Source: Priestia iocasae (GTDB lineage Bacteria; Bacillota; Bacilli; Bacillales; Bacillaceae_H). From it: a stretch of DNA of 64,000 bases. The first letter of the stretch is position 1. Every line of letters starts with the position of its first letter. The position numbers and the translations under genes were made by a program. The notes below the pieces were generated by a model. The model did no database searches. It was not told where the DNA came from and saw nothing but the letters and a program-made list of their open reading frames with translations. Shown one piece after another: positions 55,043 through 64,000 of this stretch. The stretch lies in assembly GCF_016909075.1 (NCBI RefSeq), contig NZ_JAFBFC010000001.1:248001-312000 (forward strand), read 5' to 3'.

Positions 55043-56074
55043 GTGCTAACTGATCGACAACTGCTTATTTTGCAAGTGATAGTAGATGATTTCATTCGAT
55101 CTGCACAGCCTGTAGGCTCTAGAACTCTGTCTAAAAAACCTGATATTAACTTTAGTTCAGCGACCATTCGTAATGAAATGTCTGATTTAGAAGAGTTAGG
55201 GTTTATAGAGAAGACACATAGTTCATCAGGTCGAGTCCCTTCAGAAAAAGGATATCGTTATTATGTTGATCATTTGCTAACACCATCGCTTTTAGAAAAC
55301 AAAGATGCTTTGCAAATTAAGTCTCTATTTGCAGAAAAAATCGTTGAACTAGAACAAGTGGTACAAAAATCCGCACAAATTTTATCTGATTTAACAAGCT
55401 TAACGTCTATTGTGCTAGGCCCACAAGTAATCAACCATAAGTTAAAGCAATTGCAAATTTTACCTCTTTCTCCTGGTTCTGCTGTTGCAATTATTGTAAC
55501 AGATACAGGTTATGTAGAAAGTAAAACGATGACATTGCCAACTTCCATGAATGCAGCTGATGTTGAGAAGATGGTTAATATCTTGAACGATAAGCTCGTT
55601 GGGGTATCAATTGTTGATTTACAAGATAAGATGTATAAAGAAGTTGCGAAATTGTTAAAAGTTAATATTCAAAACTACGAACAAGCAATGTCGATATTAA
55701 GCAGTACGCTAAAACTTAAAACAGATGAAAAGATTTTTATTGGTGGAAAAACCAATATGTTTAGCCAACCAGAATTTAATGATGTTGATAAAATGCGTGC
55801 TTTACTGACGATGATTGAACAAGAACAACAGGTCTATCAAATGCTAAGAGCAAATAAAGCTGGTATTGATATTAAAATTGGACGAGAAAACGAAGTCAGT
55901 GCAATGGAAAATTGTAGCTTAATTACAGCAACCTATTCATTAGGTGAAGAACAGTTAGGGACGATTGCAATCCTTGGACCAACTCGTATGGAATATTCTC
56001 GTGTTGTTAGCTTGTTACATGTTCTTTCGTCTGATATGTCAAAAGCATTGACGAACTTATACAATAAGTATTAA
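55043..56074 (+). CDS. hrcA: Heat-inducible transcription repressor HrcA
   Basis: 343 residues. N-terminal winged helix ([45 protein letters not shown]) reads the CIRCE element 16 bases upstream, so it autoregulates. GAF-like C-terminal domain. GTG start at 55043, preceded by GAGGTGATG. First gene of the class I heat-shock operon; repression depends on GroEL-assisted folding in B. subtilis. Confidence 0.96.
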   Translation: MLTDRQLLILQVIVDDFIRSAQPVGSRTLSKKPDINFSSATIRNEMSDLEELGFIEKTHSSSGRVPSEKGYRYYVDHLLTPSLLENKDALQIKSLFAEKIVELEQVVQKSAQILSDLTSLTSIVLGPQVINHKLKQLQILPLSPGSAVAIIVTDTGYVESKTMTLPTSMNAADVEKMVNILNDKLVGVSIVDLQDKMYKEVAKLLKVNIQNYEQAMSILSSTLKLKTDEKIFIGGKTNMFSQPEFNDVDKMRALLTMIEQEQQVYQMLRANKAGIDIKIGRENEVSAMENCSLITATYSLGEEQLGTIAILGPTRMEYSRVVSLLHVLSSDMSKALTNLYNKY

Positions 56075-56153
56075 TGTTGATAGGTCGGGTGAAGAGAACC
56101 TTATTTTCATCCGATTTACATATGTTAGGTATTCTTTAAGGGAGGTGAGTTCA

Positions 56154-56696
56154 TTGTCGAACGAAAAGCAAGTAGAAGATGTGATTGAAAAAGTTGAAAA
56201 TGTGGAACAGGAAAATGACACAGTAGAAGAAACTGTAGAAAATCCACTTCAACAGCAAGTTGATGAATTAAAGCAACAGCTTGAAGAACAAGAGAATCGC
56301 TACTTACGTCTCCAAGCTGATTTTGATAATTTCCGTCGTCGTGTACGCTTAGATGCAGAAGCTGCTGAAAAATATCGTGCACAAAGCTTAGTCACGGATA
56401 TTTTACCAGCACTTGATAACTTTGAGCGTGCTTTGCAAGTTGAAGCAAACGATCAGACAAAAGCTGTGTTACAGGGGATGGAAATGGTGCATCGTCAATT
56501 AGTGGAAGCTCTTCAAAAAGAAGGAGTAGAAGCAATTGAAGCTGTAGGAAAGACATTCGACCCTTACGAACATCAAGCGGTTATGCAAGTAGAAGAGGAT
56601 TCACATGAGCCGAACACAGTAATAGAAGAATTTCAAAAAGGCTATAGGTTAAAAGATAAAGTGATTCGTCCATCAATGGTAAAAGTTAATCAATAA
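56154..56696 (+). CDS. grpE: Nucleotide exchange factor GrpE
   Basis: 180 residues: acidic coiled-coil N-terminus (about 1-80, [19 protein letters not shown]), [18 protein letters not shown], then the beta domain ([21 protein letters not shown]). TTG at 56154 is seven bases after GGGAGGTG; the in-frame GTG at 56145 is inside that ribosome site. Works with DnaK. Confidence 0.96.
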   Translation: MSNEKQVEDVIEKVENVEQENDTVEETVENPLQQQVDELKQQLEEQENRYLRLQADFDNFRRRVRLDAEAAEKYRAQSLVTDILPALDNFERALQVEANDQTKAVLQGMEMVHRQLVEALQKEGVEAIEAVGKTFDPYEHQAVMQVEEDSHEPNTVIEEFQKGYRLKDKVIRPSMVKVNQ

Positions 56697-56730
56697 TCAA
56701 TAAACTACATAAATTATTAGGAGGTAGTAG

Positions 56731-58566
<1,836 letters not shown>

Positions 58567-58572
58567 TAATAG

Positions 58573-58683
58573 CGATAAAATGAGTCTTAAGAAAGTGAAT
58601 GCACTTTCTAGCCAATTCTCATTTTGAAGCGAGCTAAGATGTATAAAAAGTCAAAGCCATTTAACCTTGGCTTTGGCTTTTTA
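58573..58683 (+). terminator. Hairpin and terminator between dnaK and dnaJ
   Basis: First, AAAATGAG with CTCATTTT and inner AAAGTG/CACTTT (58576-58627). Then AAGTCAAAGCCA with TGGCTTTGGCTT and a T run (58645-58683). Partial termination here would lower dnaJ-prmA expression relative to dnaK. Confidence 0.7.
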
Positions 58684-58747
58684 GCATCATATTGATATAA
58701 ATTATGACATCTCATAATAAGGTTGAAAAGTAGACGTAACTTTTATG

Positions 58748-58777
58748 TTGCGATGAAAATATCAATAGTGATACAAT
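58748..58777 (+). promoter_or_regulatory. Candidate internal promoter of dnaJ
   Basis: TTGCGA (58748-58753) and TACAAT (58772-58777) at 18 bases, about 35 bases before the dnaJ ATG. It would allow dnaJ, prmA, rsmE and mtaB expression independently of CIRCE. Confidence 0.5.
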
Positions 58778-58812
58778 AACCTTTATGTGAAACGATTCGG
58801 GAGTGAGTATTG

Positions 58813-59943
58813 ATGAGTAAGCGGGATTACTATGAAGTACTCGGTTTGGGCAATAATGCCGGGAAAGACGAAATAAAAAAAGCCTATCGCAAACTTTCAA
58901 AAAAATATCATCCAGATATTAATAAAGATGCGGATGCACCAGAAAAGTTTAAAGAAATTAAAGAAGCTTATGAAGTATTAAGTGATGATCAAAAGCGTGC
59001 CCACTATGATCAATTTGGTCATACAGATCCAAATCAAGGATTTGGAGGCTTCGGTGGAGGTTCTGACTTCGGCGGAGGCTTCGGCTTTGAAGACATCTTT
59101 AGTTCAATTTTTGGTGGTGGTGGTCGCCGCCGAGATCCTAATGCTCCACGACAAGGGGCAGATCTTCAATATACAATGTCGCTTTCATTTGAAGAAGCGG
59201 TATTTGGAAAAGACACAACAATTGAAATTCCACGTGAAGAAACATGTGATACATGTGACGGAAGTGGAGCCAAACCTGGTACAAAAGTCAACACATGTTC
59301 ACACTGTCAAGGTTCTGGTCAGTTAAATGTTGAACAAAATACACCATTTGGACGTATTGTAAACCGTCGAGTGTGTCATTACTGTAATGGAACTGGTAAA
59401 CAAATTACGGAAAAATGTCAAACGTGTCACGGTGCTGGAAAGGTTACAAAGACGAAAAAGATTAGCGTCAAAATTCCAGCCGGTGTTGATGATGGTCAAC
59501 AGCTACGTGTATCTGGTCAAGGAGAGCCAGGTGTCAATGGAGGACCTGCAGGAGATCTTTACGTGGTATTCCACGTGCGAGGTCATGAGTTCTTCGAGCG
59601 TGATGGAGATGACATCTATTGCGAAATGCCATTAACGTTTGCGCAAGCAACATTAGGTGATGAAGTTGAAATTCCAACGTTACATGGAAAAGTAAAGTTG
59701 AAAATACCAGCTGCCACTCAAACAGGTACGAAATTCCGATTAAAAGGTAAAGGTGTTCCAAATGTTCGTGGATATGGTCAAGGCGACCAACATGTAATCG
59801 TAAAAATTGTGACACCGACAAAATTATCGGAAAAGCAGAAACAATTATTGCGTGAGTTTGCAGAGCTTAGCGGTCAAGGAACGCCAGATGAGCAACATGA
59901 CTCTCTTTTTGCGAAAGTGAAGCGTGCTTTTAAAGGTGAATAA
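58813..59943 (+). CDS. dnaJ: Chaperone protein DnaJ (Hsp40)
   Basis: 376 residues. J domain with HPD (KKYHPDIN), Gly/Phe-rich stretch (about 75-105), four zinc repeats ([32 protein letters not shown], about 146-210), then the substrate-binding C-terminus. ATG at 58813 follows GGGAGTGAG; the TTG just before is less well spaced. Stimulates DnaK ATPase. Confidence 0.97.
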   Translation: MSKRDYYEVLGLGNNAGKDEIKKAYRKLSKKYHPDINKDADAPEKFKEIKEAYEVLSDDQKRAHYDQFGHTDPNQGFGGFGGGSDFGGGFGFEDIFSSIFGGGGRRRDPNAPRQGADLQYTMSLSFEEAVFGKDTTIEIPREETCDTCDGSGAKPGTKVNTCSHCQGSGQLNVEQNTPFGRIVNRRVCHYCNGTGKQITEKCQTCHGAGKVTKTKKISVKIPAGVDDGQQLRVSGQGEPGVNGGPAGDLYVVFHVRGHEFFERDGDDIYCEMPLTFAQATLGDEVEIPTLHGKVKLKIPAATQTGTKFRLKGKGVPNVRGYGQGDQHVIVKIVTPTKLSEKQKQLLREFAELSGQGTPDEQHDSLFAKVKRAFKGE

Positions 59944-59988
59944 ATAAAATCATAACGATGTACACAGAAAGGAATGGAGTTGGTAGAT

Positions 59989-60930
59989 ATGAAGTGGTCT
60001 GAAATTTGTATTCATACGACACAAGAAGCAATTGAACCAATCTCACATATTTTACATGAAGCAGGAGCTAGTGGTGTTGTGATTGAGGATCCGGAAGATT
60101 TAGTGAAGGACAGAGATACAAAGTTCGGCGAAATCTACCAACTCGATTCCAATGATTATCCTGAAGAGGGTGTCATCATTAAAGCGTATGTGCCTGTTAA
60201 CAGTTTTTTAGGTGAAACCGTTGAAGGAATTAAAGAAGCAATTAATGGATTGCTTCTTTATGACTTTGATTTGGGTGCTAATAAAGTAACAATTAGTGAA
60301 GTAAATGAAGAAGAATGGGCAACAGCATGGAAAAAATATTATCATCCTGTTAAAATTTCTGAACGTTTCACAATTGTACCTACTTGGGAAACATATGAGC
60401 CAGTTAGTACAGATGAGTTAATCATTGAATTAGACCCAGGTATGGCGTTTGGTACAGGAACTCATCCAACGACTGTTATGTCTCTACAAGGCCTAGAACG
60501 CACAGTCAAGTCAGGCGATACAGTGATTGATGTTGGAACAGGATCAGGTGTATTGAGTATTGGTGCTGGTCTACTTGGAGCAAAGGATGTACAGGCTCTT
60601 GATTTAGATGAAGTGGCAGTAGCATCTGCACGCTTAAATATTAAATTAAACAAAGTACACGATGTGGTAACAGTATCTCAAAACAACTTATTAGATAACA
60701 TTGAAGGTCCTGTTGATGTAGTAGTTGCAAACATTTTAGCAGAAGTGATTGTTCGCTTTGTTGATGATGCAGCACGTGTGTTAAAACCTAATGGTGTATT
60801 CATTACGTCTGGCATTATTAGTGCAAAAAAAGACGAAGTAAAAGAAGCGCTTGTAAAAGCCGGCTTTATTATCAAAGAAGTGACAGTTATGGAAGACTGG
60901 GTAGCCATTATTGCTCAAAAAGGTGAATAA
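59989..60930 (+). CDS. prmA: Ribosomal protein L11 methyltransferase PrmA
   Basis: 313 residues starting [26 protein letters not shown], the family N-terminus. SAM motif [15 protein letters not shown] near 176-190, NPPY-like [10 protein letters not shown] near 244-253. Trimethylates L11. ATG at 59989; the in-frame ATG at 59974 is almost on top of AAAGGA and adds five residues not seen in the family. In the dnaK operon as in B. subtilis. Confidence 0.95.
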   Translation: MKWSEICIHTTQEAIEPISHILHEAGASGVVIEDPEDLVKDRDTKFGEIYQLDSNDYPEEGVIIKAYVPVNSFLGETVEGIKEAINGLLLYDFDLGANKVTISEVNEEEWATAWKKYYHPVKISERFTIVPTWETYEPVSTDELIIELDPGMAFGTGTHPTTVMSLQGLERTVKSGDTVIDVGTGSGVLSIGAGLLGAKDVQALDLDEVAVASARLNIKLNKVHDVVTVSQNNLLDNIEGPVDVVVANILAEVIVRFVDDAARVLKPNGVFITSGIISAKKDEVKEALVKAGFIIKEVTVMEDWVAIIAQKGE

Positions 60931-61052
60931 CCGTTCTCTTCACTTTAAGTATATCAATAGGCTTGTTTAAAAAAGAGCTGTCTTATAAGCAACATTCCTT
61001 TTCTGCTTATTTCGCTGATTTAGTAGGCTCTATAGAAAAGGACTGATGTGAG

Positions 61053-61091
61053 CTGTGACAAATGCGGTGTGTTTCCCTGCCTTTGTCGCAG
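61053..61091 (+). terminator. Hairpin between prmA and rsmE
   Basis: CTGTGACAAA (61053-61062) with TTTGTCGCAG (61082-61091), one wobble, followed by TTTCTC. A weak terminator or attenuator within the operon. The gap of about 210 bases holds no coding frame with a ribosome site. Confidence 0.5.
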
Positions 61092-61139
61092 TTTCTCTCA
61101 TTGATAGCAAGTTTACTTTATGATAGAGAAGGTGCGAAC

Positions 61140-61892
61140 ATGCAACGGTATTTTCTAAAGAATAATCAATTTCAAGAGCAACATGTAACGATTTCTGGAG
61201 ACGACGCGCATCATATCGTACGAGTGATGAGAATGTCTGAAGGTAATCAGGTTATTTGCTGCAATGAAAAAGGTGACTCCGCTCTTTGTGAAATTCAAAA
61301 TATTTCCGGTAACGAAGTCAGATTGTCTATTGTAGAATGGTTAAGTGAACAAAAAGAATTACCTATTGCTGTAACGATTGTGAACGGTCTGCCTAAAGGG
61401 GATAAACTGGAGCTCATTATTCAAAAGGGAACCGAACTTGGTGCTACTATGTTTGTCCCTTTTATTGCGGCTCGTTCAATTGTAAAATGGGATGAGAAAA
61501 AAGGGAAGAAAAAGATAGAGCGTTGGAACAAGATTTCAAAAGAAGCGGCAGAACAGTCACATCGAACTGTTGTTCCACAAGTAGTTGATCCTGTTAATAT
61601 GCAACAATTACTTCACTTAAGCAAGTCATACGATTATAAAATAGTAGCTTATGAAGAAGAGGCAAAAGCAGGAGAAACAACTAAGTTACATGCTACACTT
61701 TCTAACATGAACAAAGGAGAGTCTCTCCTAGTTGTCATTGGACCAGAAGGTGGGCTAACAGATAAAGAAGTATCCATTTTATCAGAAAATGACTTTATTT
61801 TATGCGGGTTTGGTCCACGCATTTTACGAGCAGAAACAGCGCCACTTTATGTTTTGGCGGCTGTTTCATATCAAACTGAAATGATGAGGTGA
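61140..61892 (+). CDS. rsmE: 16S rRNA m3U1498 methyltransferase RsmE (YqeU)
   Basis: 250 residues, SPOUT-class methyltransferase with a PUA-like N-terminal domain (FLKNNQFQEQHVTISGDDAHHIVRVMRM). The knot region contains IIQKGTELGATMFVPF, VVIGPEGGLTDKE and GFGPRILRAETAPLYVL. Methylates U1498 of 16S rRNA. ATG at 61140 behind GAAGGTGCGA; an upstream reading starts within a hairpin and is rejected. Confidence 0.96.
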   Translation: MQRYFLKNNQFQEQHVTISGDDAHHIVRVMRMSEGNQVICCNEKGDSALCEIQNISGNEVRLSIVEWLSEQKELPIAVTIVNGLPKGDKLELIIQKGTELGATMFVPFIAARSIVKWDEKKGKKKIERWNKISKEAAEQSHRTVVPQVVDPVNMQQLLHLSKSYDYKIVAYEEEAKAGETTKLHATLSNMNKGESLLVVIGPEGGLTDKEVSILSENDFILCGFGPRILRAETAPLYVLAAVSYQTEMMR

Positions 61893-61896
61893 TCTT

Positions 61897-63249
61897 ATGC
61901 CAACAGTTGCTTTTCATACATTAGGCTGTAAAGTAAACCATTATGAAACAGAGGCGATTTGGCAGCTTTTCAAAGCGGAAGGCTATGATCGTGTAGAATT
62001 TGAAAAAACATCCGACGTATATGTGATTAATACATGTACAGTAACAAATACAGGCGATAAAAAAAGCCGACAAGTTATTCGTCGTGCAGTACGTAAAAAT
62101 CCTGATGCAGTTATTTGTGTAACAGGGTGTTATGCGCAAACATCTCCAGCGGAAATTATGGCGATTCCTGGAGTAGACATTGTCGTTGGAACGCAAGATC
62201 GTGTGAAGATGCTTGAATATATTGAACAATATAAAGAAGAGCGTCAACCAATTAACGGAGTAGGCAATATCATGAAGTCACGTGTATATGAGGAACTAGA
62301 TGTGCCTGCATTTACAGATCGTACGCGTGCTTCTCTTAAAATTCAAGAAGGCTGTAACAACTTTTGTACGTTCTGTATTATTCCGTGGGCACGTGGGTTA
62401 ATGCGTTCACGTGATCCAAAAGAAGTTGTTGTACAAGCTCAAAAGTTAGTGGATGCTGGCTATAAAGAAATCGTTCTTACAGGTATTCATACAGGTGGAT
62501 ACGGTGAAGATATGAAAGATTATAACCTAGCTCAACTTTTACGTGACCTTGAGGAAAAAGTAGTAGGATTAAAACGTGTACGTATCTCTTCTATCGAAGC
62601 AAGCCAAATTACAGATGAAGTCATTGACGTGTTAGATAAATCGAACATTGTTGTTCGTCATTTACACATTCCGCTTCAATCAGGTTCAAATACAGTTTTA
62701 AAACGTATGCGCCGTAAATATACAATGGAATTCTTCGGAGAGCGATTAAATCGTCTTCGCGAAGCTTTACCAGGCTTAGCGATTACATCTGATGTGATTG
62801 TTGGATTTCCTGGTGAAACAGAAGAAGAATTTATGGAAACATACAATTTTATTAAAGAACATAAATTCTCGGAACTACATGTATTCCCCTATTCAAAGCG
62901 TACAGGAACGCCTGCTGCAAGAATGACAGACCAAGTTGATGAAGAAGTAAAAAATGAGCGTGTTCACCGACTCATTGCCTTATCTGATCAATTAGCAAAA
63001 GAGTATGCTTCACAGTTTGAAGGAGAAGTACTTGAAGTCATTCCAGAAGAAGTATACAAAGAAGATTCAACGAGCGGCTTATATGTTGGTTATACAGATA
63101 ATTATTTAAAAGTGACGCTTCAAGCAACAGAAGAAATGGTAGGAAAGCTTGTTAAAGTTAAAATTAAAAAAGCAGGTTATCCATACAATGAAGGAGAATT
63201 TGTTCGAGTAATGGACGACGTACCTGTTCCTGAAAGAATGAGCTCTTAA
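61897..63249 (+). CDS. mtaB: tRNA t6A37 methylthiotransferase MtaB (YqeV)
   Basis: 450 residues. UPF0004 domain with three cysteines (TLGCKVNHYE, NTCTVTN, TGCYAQ), radical SAM motif CNNFCTFCIIPWARG near 147-161, and a C-terminal TRAM domain (about 380-440). Converts t6A to ms2t6A at position 37 of tRNAs for ANN codons. Partners functionally with TcdA earlier in the window (both act on t6A37). AGGTGA ribosome site overlaps the end of rsmE. Confidence 0.97.
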   Translation: MPTVAFHTLGCKVNHYETEAIWQLFKAEGYDRVEFEKTSDVYVINTCTVTNTGDKKSRQVIRRAVRKNPDAVICVTGCYAQTSPAEIMAIPGVDIVVGTQDRVKMLEYIEQYKEERQPINGVGNIMKSRVYEELDVPAFTDRTRASLKIQEGCNNFCTFCIIPWARGLMRSRDPKEVVVQAQKLVDAGYKEIVLTGIHTGGYGEDMKDYNLAQLLRDLEEKVVGLKRVRISSIEASQITDEVIDVLDKSNIVVRHLHIPLQSGSNTVLKRMRRKYTMEFFGERLNRLREALPGLAITSDVIVGFPGETEEEFMETYNFIKEHKFSELHVFPYSKRTGTPAARMTDQVDEEVKNERVHRLIALSDQLAKEYASQFEGEVLEVIPEEVYKEDSTSGLYVGYTDNYLKVTLQATEEMVGKLVKVKIKKAGYPYNEGEFVRVMDDVPVPERMSS

Positions 63250-63291
63250 CAAAAATGCTCGGTATATTTTAATATACCGAGCATTTTTGTT
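63250..63291 (+). terminator. Terminator after mtaB
   Basis: AAAAATGCTCGGTATA pairs perfectly with TATACCGAGCATTTTT around TTTTAA. Ends the dnaK operon. Confidence 0.93.
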
Positions 63292-63403
63292 AAGTAGAAA
63301 TGGCAAACTAACAACGTAAAAATTTTTGCTCGTCAATTTTAAAGTTTAGTGATATGATGAGAGAGGTACGGACAACCTTGTACAAATTGAAAGGAGACAT
63401 ACA

Positions 63404-64000
63404 ATGACACAACATATTGCAAAAATGATCGATCATACAGCTTTAAAAGCAGATACAACGAAAGACCAAATTGTGCAACTTTGTAAAGAAGCTAAAGAAT
63501 ATAATTTTGCTTCTGTATGTGTCAATCCGACTTGGATTGAATTAGCTGCAGAATTATTAAAAGGTACAGATGTAAAAGTATGTACAGTAATTGGTTTCCC
63601 TTTAGGTGCAAACACGCCTGAAGTAAAAGCATTTGAAACAAAAGATGCGATTGAAAAAGGGGCAACAGAAGTTGATATGGTTATCAACATCAGTGCTTTA
63701 AAAGACAAAAATGACGAATTGGTAGAGCGTGACATTCGTGCAGTTGTTGAAGCAGCAAAAGGGAAAGCGTTAACAAAAGTTATTTTTGAAACATGCTTAT
63801 TAACAGAAGAAGAAAAAGTACGAGCTTGTGAACTATCAGTAAAAGCTGGTGCAGACTATGTAAAAACATCAACAGGTTTTTCAACAGGTGGAGCAACAGT
63901 AGAAGATATCGCGCTTATGCGTAAAACAGTAGGCCCTGATATCGGTGTGAAAGCGTCTGGTGGAGTGCGTAACGCTGAACAAGCTCAAGCGGTTATTGAT
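63404..64000 (+). CDS. deoC: Deoxyribose-phosphate aldolase (3' end beyond the window)
   Basis: 199 residues visible, open to the right edge. [21 protein letters not shown] start, [31 protein letters not shown], and the Schiff-base lysine in [15 protein letters not shown] (near 152). Cleaves deoxyribose-5-phosphate to acetaldehyde and glyceraldehyde-3-phosphate in nucleoside use. GAAAGGAG precedes the ATG. Not part of the dnaK operon, since a strong terminator intervenes. Confidence 0.95.
   Translation, partial: MTQHIAKMIDHTALKADTTKDQIVQLCKEAKEYNFASVCVNPTWIELAAELLKGTDVKVCTVIGFPLGANTPEVKAFETKDAIEKGATEVDMVINISALKDKNDELVERDIRAVVEAAKGKALTKVIFETCLLTEEEKVRACELSVKAGADYVKTSTGFSTGGATVEDIALMRKTVGPDIGVKASGGVRNAEQAQAVID

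Overview
This 64 kb window is chromosomal core of an endospore-forming Bacillaceae. The evidence is low G+C with A/T-rich third positions, strong GGAGG ribosome sites with many TTG and GTG starts, sporulation genes (sigK, gpr, sda, an rsfA-like gene, yqxA), a com operon, two T-box leaders and a perfect CIRCE element. Gene order follows the Bacillus subtilis hisS-to-dnaK/yqeV stretch almost gene for gene. An rsfA-like gene between tcdA and rarA, a sigK not interrupted by a skin element, and deoC right after mtaB suggest a relative of the Priestia (Bacillus) megaterium clade rather than B. subtilis itself; this placement is inference. No prophage, insertion sequence, CRISPR array, tRNA or rRNA gene was found.

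Layout. 1-5000: end of an unknown gene, T-box leader, hisS-aspS, 6S RNA, tcdA. 5000-14200: rsfA-like and rarA (minus strand), cymR, yrvO and mnmA (tRNA 2-thiolation), a TPR gene, recD2 and two tiny conserved genes. 14390-20900: AI-2E permease family gene, T-box leader with alaS, ireB, ruvX, yrzB, mltG. 21100-25470: trmR-trhP1-trhP2 (5-methoxyuridine at tRNA position 34), udk, greA. 25600-33000: pbpI, yrrS, yrzA, then yrrT-mtnN-mccA-mccB (methionine-to-cysteine conversion, the pathway CymR controls) and yrhC. 33020-35300: a cluster of tiny genes (yrzI operon with an S1025-like peptide, several 13-53 residue peptides) around sigK. 35300-37250: pssA and psd diverge; sda follows with DnaA boxes upstream. 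37390-42510: yqeG-yqeH-aroE-yqeI-nadD-yqeK-rsfS-yqeM. 42800-47700: comER, comEA-EB-EC, yqzM. 48190-53700: holA, rpsT, gpr, yqxA, lepA. 53800-63250: hemW, then the class I heat-shock operon hrcA-grpE-dnaK-dnaJ-prmA-rsmE-mtaB under CIRCE. The window ends inside deoC.

The protein genes are mostly conventional; the less explained material lies between them. A dispersed intergenic element starts at or beside stop codons. Its two full copies (9081 and 22684) show compensatory changes in three stems, so it probably folds as RNA. The yrzI small-ORF operon carries a likely Rae1 target peptide and a leader ORF ahead of two identical-stem hairpins. sda has a hairpin between its Shine-Dalgarno and start codon. 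pbpI has its Shine-Dalgarno inside the 3' arm of a terminator-like hairpin. Structured gaps lie between comEB and comEC and between comEC and holA. spoIIP is missing from its usual place between gpr and yqxA.
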